Assembly (NCBI GenBank): GCA_023413645.1
Contig: JAEZPN010000030.1
Coordinates: forward strand, 1-49,488
Direction of reading: 5' to 3'
Length of the DNA stretch: 49,488 bases
DNA from: Bacteroidota bacterium
GTDB lineage: Bacteria > Bacteroidota > Bacteroidia > Bacteroidales > Rikenellaceae
Shown: piece by piece, positions 33,363-41,836 of the stretch
How the letters are laid out: each line of letters begins with the position of its first letter
Numbering within the stretch: position 1 is the stretch's first letter
Made by a program: the position numbers and the translations under genes
Notes under the pieces: generated by a model
Told to the model about the DNA's origin: nothing
What the model saw: the letters and a program-made list of their open reading frames with translations, nothing else
Databases searched by the model: none

Positions 33363-34796
33363 TTATCGGCGAGGCTTAATATCAAGCTTCACAGGCTTAA
33401 TCATATTCTCAGGTGCAAGAATAGTATCGAGCTCCTCCTTTGTGAGGATGCCCTCCTCGAGTACGATGTCGTACACGCGGCCACCTGTTGCCATTGCCTT
33501 CTTCGCAATCTTTGTAGAGTTCTTGTAACCGATGATGGGGTTAAGAGCTGTTACGATACCGAAGCTATCCTTAACATACTTCAAGCACTGCTCCTCGTTA
33601 GCCTTGATGCCATCAACGCAGTTAACACGCAATGTGTCGAAGCCGTTCATCATGATCTCTGCAGACTCGAAGCAGCACTGTGCCATTGTAGGCTCCATGG
33701 CGTTGAGCTCCATCTGAGCCTCCTGTGCGCACATTGCAACACATGCGTCGTTACCGATAACCTTGTAGCAGATCTGGTTCATAACCTCGGGGATAACGGG
33801 GTTAACCTTACCTGGCATGATTGAAGAACCTGGCTGACGTGCGGGGAGGTCGAACTCGTGGAGACCGCAACGAGGACCAGAACCCAAGAGGCGGAGGTCG
33901 TTACAGATCTTGTTCAACTTAACAGCTACGCGACGCAAAGCTGAAGAGTAACCTACCATGCAAGTAGTATCAGAAGTTGCAGCTACGAGGTCCTCAGCGA
34001 GCTTGATGTCCCAGCCTGTAATCTGGCGCAAAGCAGCGATACACTTCTCAGCGTACTCGGGCTCAGAGCAGATACCTGTACCGATAGCTGTAGCACCCAT
34101 GTTTACTGTGAGGAACTCCTCAGCAGCGAACTCGAGGTTCTTGCGCTCCTCCTTCAAGATCTGAGCGAAGGCACCGAATGTCTGGCCGAGTGTCATAGGC
34201 ACAGCATCCTCGAGCTGTGTACGACCCATCTTCAAGATGTGTGCGAACTCCTTAGCCTTCTTCTCGAATGACTCGATAAGCTCGTTGTAGTGGCCCATGA
34301 ATACCTTGTGAGTAGCGTAGAGACCGAGGTGGATACCGCAGGGGTATGCGTCGTTTGTAGACTGTGAGCAGTTTACGTGGTCGTTAGGAGAGCAGTACTG
34401 ATACTCGCCTGCCTCGTGACCCATAATCTGGAGCGCACGGTTTGCGATAACCTCGTTAGCGTTCATGTTTGTTGTAGTACCTGCACCACCCTGAATCATG
34501 TCGCAAGGGAAGTGCTCGTGGTGCTGACCCTGCATAATCTCGAGGCAAGCCTTAGAGATACCATCGAACTGCTCGTCAGTCAAGAGACCGAGCTGGTGGT
34601 TAGCCTCAGCAGCGCCAAGCTTGGTCATAGCGAGACCGTTGATAAACAAAGGATAGTCGTAGAGGTGGAAGCGGCTAATTGGGAAGTTCACAATACCGCG
34701 CAATGTCTGCACGCCATAAAGCGCCTCAACGGGCACCTCCATCTCGCCGAGAAGGTCGCTCTCAACGCGAGTCTTACCAGAATACTTGATAGTCAT
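33363..34796 (-). CDS. aspA: Aspartate ammonia-lyase
   Basis: 477 residues, normal for the family. Converts aspartate to fumarate and ammonia; in Bacteroidales the fumarate can feed fumarate reductase. The fumarase/aspartase signature loop GSSIMPGKVNPVIPE is near residues 319-333 and holds the catalytic Ser. Other blocks are GGAGTTTNMNANEVIANRA, SQSTNDAYP and GRTQLEDAVPMTLGQ. The N-terminal ERDLLGE-type start (RVESDLLGEMEVP) favours aspartase over fumarase. Convergent with gadB. The upstream 260 bp to the PAP2 gene are AT-rich and hold its promoter, but I do not see a good -7 box on the minus strand. Confidence 0.95.
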   Translation of the reverse strand: MTIKYSGKTRVESDLLGEMEVPVEALYGVQTLRGIVNFPISRFHLYDYPLFINGLAMTKLGAAEANHQLGLLTDEQFDGISKACLEIMQGQHHEHFPCDMIQGGAGTTTNMNANEVIANRALQIMGHEAGEYQYCSPNDHVNCSQSTNDAYPCGIHLGLYATHKVFMGHYNELIESFEKKAKEFAHILKMGRTQLEDAVPMTLGQTFGAFAQILKEERKNLEFAAEEFLTVNMGATAIGTGICSEPEYAEKCIAALRQITGWDIKLAEDLVAATSDTTCMVGYSSALRRVAVKLNKICNDLRLLGSGPRCGLHEFDLPARQPGSSIMPGKVNPVIPEVMNQICYKVIGNDACVAMCAQEAQMELNAMEPTMAQCCFESAEIMMNGFDTLRVNCVDGIKANEEQCLKYVKDSFGIVTALNPIIGYKNSTKIAKKAMATGGRVYDIVLEEGILTKEELDTILAPENMIKPVKLDIKPRR

Positions 34797-35018
34797 AGTT
34801 AGTTGTTTTATGTTTATTTAATTGTTTGTGTTTGCGCTTAGATACGTATATTATCATGTAAAATTACTACTTTTTTATTAATTCACCAATTATTCGACCA
34901 ATATTTTACAAACTTTTATCAATTTGACAGTTTTACACGCCTCGGCGTAGTGCGGACTTTTTTTCTTCGGAGCAATAAAAAAATGTCGAATATGGCTCAT
35001 GTTATGAACTATAATTCG

Positions 35019-35026
35019 TATTTTTG
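35019..35026 (+). promoter_or_regulatory. -7 promoter element for the PAP2 gene
   Basis: TATTTTTG fits TAnnTTTG; predicted start near 35033, 26 nt before the ATG. Confidence 0.5.
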
Positions 35027-35058
35027 CGCCATAAAGTATCGAAAAAAGGTCAAAAGTG

Positions 35059-35904
35059 ATGCGTCTATTGCTCGTCATATTGTTTACTGCTGTGCTCGCT
35101 TCGGCGAGTGCTGTTGCCTCTGTGCGCACCGATGTTTCGGTTGATAGTTTGCGCGTCCCCCCCCCGCAAATAGTTGATATGGTGGAGGATGTGGAGACGA
35201 GTGTTGCAAATGCTGGTGGCTGGTGGGAGGCAAACCAGACCTACTCCACGCGCTTTCGACCTACGCAGCTTATAGCCCCTGCGGCGCTTATTACGGTAGG
35301 TGCTCTTGGTGTGGGAGAGAGTGCCCCTCTCAGCGGTGTTAGTGTGGCTGTGAATGATAAGTTTCGCGCGTGGTCGGGAGGCAAGCAGTACCACTTTGAC
35401 GACTACATACAATACCTCCCTGTGGCACTATACCTCACCTTTGATTTTATGGGCGTGCGCGCGAAGCACACCTTTGGTGAGCGTGTCGCAGTGGCTACAG
35501 TAACATACCTCTCGGTCGTAGCATTCTCGCAGAGCGTGAAATATACGGTGCGTGAGCCACGACCCGTTAGCGGCACGCGCAACTCCTTCCCATCGGGACA
35601 TACAACAACGGCATTTGCTGGTGCTGAACTTGTGCGCTCGGAGTATGGTTGGGGTGCCGGTCTCGCAGCATACGTTTTGGCTACTACGGTGGGCGTTATG
35701 CGTATGTATAATGGTCGCCACTGGCTCAACGACGTGGTGGCAGGTGCTGGCTTTGGCATCCTCTCGGCGAGGATTGGTTACTGGATGCTTCCACTTAGTC
35801 GCCATATATTCAAGATGCCACGCAATGGTCAGGCGCTCGTTGCCACACCCCTCTACGATACCAATACCCGCGCCATGGGCATCTCCTGTGCGATACAATT
35901 CTAG
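35059..35904 (+). CDS. PAP2-family membrane phosphatase
   Basis: 281 residues from the ATG at 35059; a GTG codon directly before it is less likely. It has a signal-like hydrophobic N-terminus and further hydrophobic segments. The three PAP2 blocks are visible: KYTVREPRP (Kx6RP, about residue 163), PSGHTTTAFA (about 177) and NGRHWLNDVVAG (about 217), giving the catalytic His pair and Asp. Family members dephosphorylate undecaprenyl pyrophosphate, phosphatidylglycerophosphate or lipid A, and the sequence does not decide which. The long polar segment before the domain (roughly 20-65) would be periplasmic. Monocistronic, with its own promoter. Confidence 0.85.
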   Translation: MRLLLVILFTAVLASASAVASVRTDVSVDSLRVPPPQIVDMVEDVETSVANAGGWWEANQTYSTRFRPTQLIAPAALITVGALGVGESAPLSGVSVAVNDKFRAWSGGKQYHFDDYIQYLPVALYLTFDFMGVRAKHTFGERVAVATVTYLSVVAFSQSVKYTVREPRPVSGTRNSFPSGHTTTAFAGAELVRSEYGWGAGLAAYVLATTVGVMRMYNGRHWLNDVVAGAGFGILSARIGYWMLPLSRHIFKMPRNGQALVATPLYDTNTRAMGISCAIQF

Positions 35905-35964
35905 GTTGTTACCCACTAATTCAAATTGGTATTTTTTTTAGAAATTATAGGCATTTTTAGGTTG

Positions 35965-35972
35965 TATATTTG
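35965..35972 (+). promoter_or_regulatory. -7 promoter element for the coiled-coil membrane protein gene
   Basis: TATATTTG, 20 nt before the ATG; fits TAnnTTTG. Confidence 0.5.
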
Positions 35973-35991
35973 TAGCGAATTTTAACACTAA

Positions 35992-36609
35992 ATGTCTATG
36001 AAAAAGTTTATATTTTGGGCGGCTGTTGTCGCTCTTATCTCCGTTGTTGTCTGCGGAGTTGTTATCCACCACCTTAGTAATGAGAATGCTCGCCTACGGA
36101 GTAATGAGCATGCTCTACTTGAGGGTGTAGAATATTATCGCACCGAGAGTGGTAAGTCTGCCGCCTCGGTCGAGATTTTGGAGCTGGAGTTGTCGGAGTT
36201 TCGTGCTCAGCGCCAGCGCGATGCCGAGGAGATAGCCTCGCTGGGAATACGCCTCAGACGTGCCGAGAGCTACGCTAAGAGTGTCTCGGTGACCACGCTT
36301 GCAGATACGGTTGTTGTGCGCGATACGGTGGTGTTATACGATACCGTTGCCATGCCTGCGCGCCACTTTGCTGCGGCCGATGCGTGGAGTAGGGTAGAGG
36401 GCGTACTCTTTGGTGACTCGCTGTGCTACGATGTGCACACCGTCGACACGCTGCATCAGGTCATACACCGCGTACCCCGTAAGTTTTTGTTTATACCCTA
36501 CGGCACCAAGGCCATCCGCCAGGAGGTGTGGTCGTCGAACCCCAACACGGAGCTCATCTATACGGAGTATATCGAACTGCCGAAGCGTAGGAAAACAAGG
36601 AACCAATAA
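35992..36609 (+). CDS. Single-pass membrane protein with coiled coil (DUF6549-like)
   Basis: 205 residues. One N-terminal membrane helix (about 5-27), then a heptad-rich helix (about 28-100, NENARLRSNEHALLEG ... ELELSEFRAQRQRDAEEI), a valine-rich segment VVVRDTVVLYDTVAMP, and a small C-terminal beta region (RVPRKFLFIPYGTK). This order resembles small coiled-coil proteins (DUF6549 type) that I associate with Bacteroidales phages and conjugative elements. No phage neighbours are present here. It could also start at the second ATG, 35998. Followed by a strong terminator. Function unknown. Confidence 0.6.
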   Translation: MSMKKFIFWAAVVALISVVVCGVVIHHLSNENARLRSNEHALLEGVEYYRTESGKSAASVEILELELSEFRAQRQRDAEEIASLGIRLRRAESYAKSVSVTTLADTVVVRDTVVLYDTVAMPARHFAAADAWSRVEGVLFGDSLCYDVHTVDTLHQVIHRVPRKFLFIPYGTKAIRQEVWSSNPNTELIYTEYIELPKRRKTRNQ

Positions 36610-36622
36610 CCATTCAAACAAC

Positions 36623-36652
36623 AAAGGGCCACCCGTGAGGGTAGCCCTTTTT
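36623..36652 (+). terminator. Terminator after the coiled-coil protein gene
   Basis: AAAGGGC-ACCC/GGGT-GCCCTTT stem around GTGA, ending in a T-run (36648-36652). A-rich on the other side, so it may also serve the convergent peptidase operon. Confidence 0.85.
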
Positions 36653-36673
36653 CGTATTAAGTTGGCGCGAAGC

Positions 36674-38788
36674 CTACTCGAGGCCCATCTGGTCGATGAG
36701 TGACTGAGTCTTAGGCTTGTGGCCGCGGAAGTTCTTGTAGAGAGTCATAGGATGCTCGTGACCACCCTTCTCCAATACCTCGTGGCGGAACTTACCTGCT
36801 ACCTTCTCAGAGAAGATACCCTCCTCGGTGAAGTATGAGTAAGCATCTGCTGCGAGAACCTCTGCCCACTTGTAGCCGTAGTAGCCTGAAGCGTAACCAC
36901 CGCTGAAGATGTGAGTAAAGGCTGTCTGCATAGCGGTACCATCAACAACGGGAAGAACCTGTGTAGGAGCTACAGCCTTGCGCTCGAACTCAAGAACGTC
37001 GCCAGTGTAAGGTGTAGTGATAGTGTGCCATGCCATATCGAGCATACCGAATGAGAGCTGACGCACGTTGTAGTATGCTGCGAGGTAGTTCTTAGCTGCT
37101 ACGATCTTCTCGATGAGCTCTGCGGGCATAGGCTCACCAGTCTGGTAGTGCTTAGCCCAGAGGTCGAGGTACTCCTTCTCGTATGCCCAGTTCTCCATGA
37201 TCTGTGATGGGAGCTCTACGAAGTCACGCTTAACAGATGTGCCGTTGATAGACTCGTACTTACCCTTTGCGAGGATGCCGTGGAGACCGTGGCCAAACTC
37301 GTGGAGGAATGTAGTGAACTCATCGAATGTGAGCAATGATGGAGTGTTGCCAGTAGGCTTAGTGAAGTTCATAACGAGCTGCACCAAAGGACGCTGCTCC
37401 TCGCCATCAACAACCTTTACACCACGGAACTCTGTCATCCATGCACCCTGACGCTTTGACTCGCGGGGGAAGAAGTCCATGTAGAGAATAGCCATAAGCT
37501 CGCCCTTGTTGTCACGAACCTCGTATACGCTTGCCTCGGGGTGGTATGTCTCGATGTTGTCAACCTGAGTGAATGTCAAACCATAGAGCTTACCTGCGAG
37601 CATGAATACTGCCTCCTTAGCGCTCTCGAGCTGCAAGTAGGGCTTAATCTGCTCGTCGTTGATAGAGTACATAGCCTCCTTGTACTTCTCGTTGTAGTAG
37701 CTGAAGTCCCAAGGCATCATCTCGCCCTCGAAACCGAGTGACTCGGCATAAGCAGTGATGTCTGCAACATCCTTCTTTGCGTAGCTCAAAGTAGCCTTGT
37801 TGAGCTGTGCGAGGAACTTGTTAACGGTCTTTGTGCTCTCTGCCATGCGGTCCTCCAAGACGTAGTCTGAGTAGCACTTGTAGCCGAGCAAGTTAGCGAT
37901 CTTGAGGCGGAGCTCAGCGATGCGGCGGATGTTCTCCTGGTTGTCGAACTCACCACCGAGACCACGTGTGTTGTAAGCGCGGTAGAGGATCTCCTTGATG
38001 TCGCGCTGTGTAGAGTAGGTCATGAAGGGGCTGTAGCTGGGCGCATCGAGTGTAACGGTCCAACCCTCCTGGCCGCGTGATGCAGCCTCAGCAGCCATAC
38101 CCTCCTTTACGAAGTCGGGCAACTCAGCAACCTTTGCAGGGTCAGTGATGTTGTATGAGAATGCGTTTGTTGCCTTCAAGGCGTTCTGACCGAACTGAAG
38201 TGTGAGCTGTGAGAGCTCTGAAGAGTACTCGCGGTAGAGCTCCTTGTCCTGGCCCTCGAGCAAGGCGCCAGAGCGTGCGAAGCTCTTGTAAGTATTCTCC
38301 AAGAGTGTCATATCCTCCTGGTCGAGCTTAAGCTTCTTGCGCTGGTCGTACACCTTCTTTACGCGCTCAAACAACGCGGGGTTGAGTGAGATGTCGTTGC
38401 CGAGCTCAGTGAGCTTAGGAGTGATGTTGAGGGCGATCTGCTGCATCTCGGGAGATGTAACAGCGCCGTTGAGAACGAAGAATACGCCTGTTGCGCGGTT
38501 GAGCAACTTGCCTGACTGCTCCATAGCCACGATAGTATTCTCGAAGGTAGGAGCCTCGGGGTTGTTTACGATAGCCTCGATCTCGGCACGGTTAAGCTCG
38601 ATAGCGTAGTCGATAGCGGGCTCGTAGTGTGCATACTCGATTTCAGAGAAGGGAGGTGTCTGGTATGGAGTGTCCCACTCCTCAACCAATGGATTACCCT
38701 TGAGTGACTCGGGCATCTCAACAAGTGGCTGTGTGCTAGTAGCTGCCATTGCAGTCATTGCTGACATAATAAGTGCTGTAGTAATCAT
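36674..38788 (-). CDS. dcp: M3-family oligopeptidase (dipeptidyl carboxypeptidase-like), secreted
   Basis: 704 residues. Zinc metallopeptidase of the thimet/Dcp family. HEFGH near residues 495-499 supplies two His ligands and the catalytic Glu, and the downstream DFVELPSQIMENWA block supplies the third ligand. Length is close to E. coli Dcp (681). The N-terminus (MITTALIMSAMTAMA) looks like a short signal peptide without a lipobox, so periplasmic location is likely. It lies 26 nt after a paralogous M3 gene. Expected role: trimming peptides imported through TonB-dependent transporters. Confidence 0.92.
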   Translation of the reverse strand: MITTALIMSAMTAMAATSTQPLVEMPESLKGNPLVEEWDTPYQTPPFSEIEYAHYEPAIDYAIELNRAEIEAIVNNPEAPTFENTIVAMEQSGKLLNRATGVFFVLNGAVTSPEMQQIALNITPKLTELGNDISLNPALFERVKKVYDQRKKLKLDQEDMTLLENTYKSFARSGALLEGQDKELYREYSSELSQLTLQFGQNALKATNAFSYNITDPAKVAELPDFVKEGMAAEAASRGQEGWTVTLDAPSYSPFMTYSTQRDIKEILYRAYNTRGLGGEFDNQENIRRIAELRLKIANLLGYKCYSDYVLEDRMAESTKTVNKFLAQLNKATLSYAKKDVADITAYAESLGFEGEMMPWDFSYYNEKYKEAMYSINDEQIKPYLQLESAKEAVFMLAGKLYGLTFTQVDNIETYHPEASVYEVRDNKGELMAILYMDFFPRESKRQGAWMTEFRGVKVVDGEEQRPLVQLVMNFTKPTGNTPSLLTFDEFTTFLHEFGHGLHGILAKGKYESINGTSVKRDFVELPSQIMENWAYEKEYLDLWAKHYQTGEPMPAELIEKIVAAKNYLAAYYNVRQLSFGMLDMAWHTITTPYTGDVLEFERKAVAPTQVLPVVDGTAMQTAFTHIFSGGYASGYYGYKWAEVLAADAYSYFTEEGIFSEKVAGKFRHEVLEKGGHEHPMTLYKNFRGHKPKTQSLIDQMGLE

Positions 38789-38814
38789 AAATATTGTTAG
38801 TTAGTAAAATTGTC

Positions 38815-41043
38815 TTACTTCTTGATAACGGGCTTAAGAGGTGCTGCGGGTGCAGTCTTAGGTGCCATGCCTGGTGCTACGGGATGTGTAGGAAGCTCTA
38901 CAGTCTCAACAACCTCAGTCTCCTCGACTACGGGCTCCTCCTTCAACAAGCCGCGAGCACGGAGCATAGGCTTCTTGTCGGGATCTGCACCACGGAATGT
39001 GCGATACATCTCCATACCTGGACGCTGGCCACCCTGTGCCAAGAGGTCGTAGCGGAAGCTGTGTGCGAGCTCGTTGTCGCAGATGTCGTGGCTCGACTTG
39101 AAGGCCTCGAAGGCATCCTTATCCAATACCTCTGCCCAGAGGTAGAAGTAGTAACCTGATGAGTAACCACCTGCGAAGATGTGGGCGAAGTATGTATAGC
39201 GGTAGCGAGGTGCAATCTGCTCGATAAGACCGCGCTTAGAGAGGTTGTAGCTCTCGAAGTCGTTGATGTCGATGTCGGTAGCCTGCTTCAAAGTGTGGAT
39301 ATCCAAGTCGATGAGTGCCGCTGCTGCAAGCTCAGTGGTTGTGAAGCCCTGGTTGAAGAGCGAAGCACGCTGAATCTTCTCGATAAGGTTGTCGGGGATA
39401 ACCTCACCTGTGCGGTGGTGTGTAGCATAAACCTTAAGAATCTCGGGGTGGAATGCCCAGTTCTCCATGATCTGTGAGGGGAGCTCTACGAAGTCACCCT
39501 CTACCTCCGCAAGACCGCGGTAGCGTACATCAGCAAAGAGGCAGTGGAGTGCGTGACCGAACTCGTGGAACATTGTCTCAGCCTCGTCGAATGAGAGGAG
39601 TGAGGGGGTGTCACCTGTGGGAGGTGTGAAGTTGCAAACGATGCCTACAACGGGAGCCTTACGCTCGCCATCCACATAGCGCTGCTCGACGAAGTTGCCG
39701 CACCATGCACCGCCGCTCTTCTCCTTACGAGGATGTGGGTCGATGTAGAGCACGCCGAGGTGGCTCTGGTCGTGGTCGAGAACCTGATATACGGTGCACT
39801 CCTTGTGGTAGCGAGGAGCGGTGATAGGACGGAATGTGATGCCGTAGAGGCGGTTAGCAAGGTAGAACATACCCTCGCGAACGTTGTCGAGTGAGAGGTA
39901 CTGACGTACAGCCTCCTCGTCGAGCTGATACTTGCTCTTGCGCACCTTCTCAGCGTAGTACCACCAGTCAGCCTTGTCGAATGTCTCGCCGGGGTAGTCC
40001 TGCTGGAACATCTTATTCATCTCCTCCAACTCGAGCTTTGCAGACTCTACTGCGGGGAAGAAAATCTCCTCCAAGTGGTCGTATGCAGCCTCGGGAGTAC
40101 CTGCCATCTGGTCAGCAGTTACGTATGCAGAGTATGAGTCGAAGCCCAAGAGGTTAGCCTTCTCTATGCGGAGCATAGCCATCTTCTCGGCAATCTCCTT
40201 GTTGTCATACTCGTTGTCGTTGTTACCACGCATGAGGTAACCGTTGTAAAGCTCGCGACGAAGCTCACGGTTTGAAGAGTATGTGAGGAAGGGGAGCATG
40301 CTGGGCTTATCCAAAGTGAAGAGGTAACCACTCTTACCTGCTGCCTCTGCCGCCTCACGAGCCTGTGCCTTAACGCCCTCGGGAAGTTCAGTAACCTGGT
40401 TTGCCTCGAGGTGGAGTGAGAAGGCGTTCTGGTCAGCGAGGAGGTTTTTGTTGAACTCCACGGTGAGCATTGCGAGCTCGCCATTAATCTCCTTAAGGCG
40501 CTCCTTTGCCTCACCCTGTAGCAAAGCACCTGAACGTACGAACTCGTTGTATGTCTTTTCGGTTAGGCGCATCTGTACCTCGTCAAGACCGAGGGTGTTG
40601 CGCTTGTCATAAACAGCCTTAACGCGCTGGAAGAGAGCGTCGTTAAGCATGATAGTGCTTGAGTGCTCCTCGAGGATGGGAGTCATCTCGTCCTGCACCT
40701 TCTCCATCTCGGGTGTGAGGTCCGATGCTGAGAGCATGCCGAAGATAAGGCCTGTCTCTGAGAGTTTGATGCCTGCGTTGTCGAGAGCTACGATAGTGTT
40801 CTCGAATGTAGGCTCAGCCTCGTTGGCTACGATAGCCTCGATCTCAGCCTTGTGCTCAGCGATAGCCACCTCGAATGCTGGAGCAAAGTGCTCAGCCTTA
40901 ATTTTGTCGAATGGGGGTACGCCAAACTCTGTTGTCCACTCCTCCAAAAGGGGGTTGGTTGTGTCGGTTGCAACCTCGTTGGTACAAGAGTAGTTCAGTG
41001 TCATAACACACATTAGTGAAGATAATAATAAAATACGTTTCAT
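38815..41043 (-). CDS. M3-family oligopeptidase, lipoprotein paralog
   Basis: 742 residues. Same M3 architecture as its downstream neighbour: HEFGH near 491-495 and EGDFVELPSQIMENWAF. The N-terminus is a lipoprotein signal (MTLNYSC, Cys near 20). The C-terminal ~45 residues are a low-complexity Glu/Val/Pro/Ala tail (EEPVVEETEVVETVELP and PVAPGMAPKTAPAAP), absent from the paralog. First gene of the two-gene peptidase operon; its promoter overlaps the divergent rsmE promoter. The two enzymes probably share peptide substrates but differ in membrane attachment. Confidence 0.92.
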   Translation of the reverse strand: MKRILLLSSLMCVMTLNYSCTNEVATDTTNPLLEEWTTEFGVPPFDKIKAEHFAPAFEVAIAEHKAEIEAIVANEAEPTFENTIVALDNAGIKLSETGLIFGMLSASDLTPEMEKVQDEMTPILEEHSSTIMLNDALFQRVKAVYDKRNTLGLDEVQMRLTEKTYNEFVRSGALLQGEAKERLKEINGELAMLTVEFNKNLLADQNAFSLHLEANQVTELPEGVKAQAREAAEAAGKSGYLFTLDKPSMLPFLTYSSNRELRRELYNGYLMRGNNDNEYDNKEIAEKMAMLRIEKANLLGFDSYSAYVTADQMAGTPEAAYDHLEEIFFPAVESAKLELEEMNKMFQQDYPGETFDKADWWYYAEKVRKSKYQLDEEAVRQYLSLDNVREGMFYLANRLYGITFRPITAPRYHKECTVYQVLDHDQSHLGVLYIDPHPRKEKSGGAWCGNFVEQRYVDGERKAPVVGIVCNFTPPTGDTPSLLSFDEAETMFHEFGHALHCLFADVRYRGLAEVEGDFVELPSQIMENWAFHPEILKVYATHHRTGEVIPDNLIEKIQRASLFNQGFTTTELAAAALIDLDIHTLKQATDIDINDFESYNLSKRGLIEQIAPRYRYTYFAHIFAGGYSSGYYFYLWAEVLDKDAFEAFKSSHDICDNELAHSFRYDLLAQGGQRPGMEMYRTFRGADPDKKPMLRARGLLKEEPVVEETEVVETVELPTHPVAPGMAPKTAPAAPLKPVIKK

Positions 41044-41069
41044 CTATGATATTTTTTAATTAACTTTAA

Positions 41070-41087
41070 TTAACTTTGCAAAGTTAA
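41070..41087. promoter_or_regulatory. Palindromic divergent -7 elements (dcp operon and rsmE operon)
   Basis: TTAACTTTGCAAAGTTAA is a perfect 18-bp palindrome that presents TAACTTTG on both strands. It can serve rsmE at 41103 (+) and the M3 gene at 41043 (-), and the two uses would be mutually exclusive. Confidence 0.6.
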
Positions 41088-41102
41088 AAAAATTATTGAC
41101 CA

Positions 41103-41813
41103 ATGCAACTATTTTATGCCCCTGAAATTTCTCTTCCTCGCTACACGCTACCCGAGGAGGAGTCAAAACATTGTGTTAGAGTGCTTAGAATGACTGTCGG
41201 CGATGAGCTCCATTTGACCGACGGAAAAGGTAATATGTATCGCTGTAAAGTGGTCAGTGACAATGCTAAACGCTGCGAAGTTGAGGTGGTGGAGACAACG
41301 CCCGAATATGAGCGTATGAGCTATGGTTTGACCATGTGCGTAGCCCCCACAAAAATTATTGATCGCTTCGAGTGGTTTTTGGAAAAAGCAACAGAAATTG
41401 GCGTTTCGGAGGTCTATCCGTTGGAGTGTGACCACAGCGAGCGCCGACAGATAAAACTCGAGCGCGAGGAGAAAGTTATCACCGCAGCGGTGAAGCAGTC
41501 GCTCAAAGCCTACCATCCCGTTTTGCACGATATGACCTCGGTGCGAGACATTATCGCGATGGATTTCGAGGGTGAAAAATACATCGCCCACTGCGATAGT
41601 TCGTTTGGCGAGCGCCCCTATCTCGGGAATTTGGTAAAAAAAGGTGCTAATACATTAATTTTAATAGGCCCAGAGGGTGATTTTTCAAAAGAAGAGATTA
41701 ACTTTGCGCTTCAAAATGGATTTAAGGCAATCTCTCTTGGTCGCGAACGCCTGCGTACCGAGACTGCTGCCGTTGTTGCTACCACTGTCGTAGCAACCAT
41801 AAATAAGCTGTAA
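41103..41813 (+). CDS. rsmE: 16S rRNA (uracil-1498-N3) methyltransferase
   Basis: 236 residues, normal for RsmE. SPOUT-family methyltransferase acting on the mature 30S subunit. An N-terminal PUA-like domain (HCVRVLRMTVGDELHLTDGK) is followed by the knotted SAM-binding part with IGPEGDFSKEEINFA and SLGRERLRTETAAV near the C-terminus, the diagnostic RsmE blocks. The start 23 nt after the palindromic promoter gives a very short leader. The hyf-like operon begins 23 nt after its stop with no terminator, so rsmE probably leads that transcript. Confidence 0.95.
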   Translation: MQLFYAPEISLPRYTLPEEESKHCVRVLRMTVGDELHLTDGKGNMYRCKVVSDNAKRCEVEVVETTPEYERMSYGLTMCVAPTKIIDRFEWFLEKATEIGVSEVYPLECDHSERRQIKLEREEKVITAAVKQSLKAYHPVLHDMTSVRDIIAMDFEGEKYIAHCDSSFGERPYLGNLVKKGANTLILIGPEGDFSKEEINFALQNGFKAISLGRERLRTETAAVVATTVVATINKL

Positions 41814-41836
41814 CCCAATACGAAATAGAAACTATT

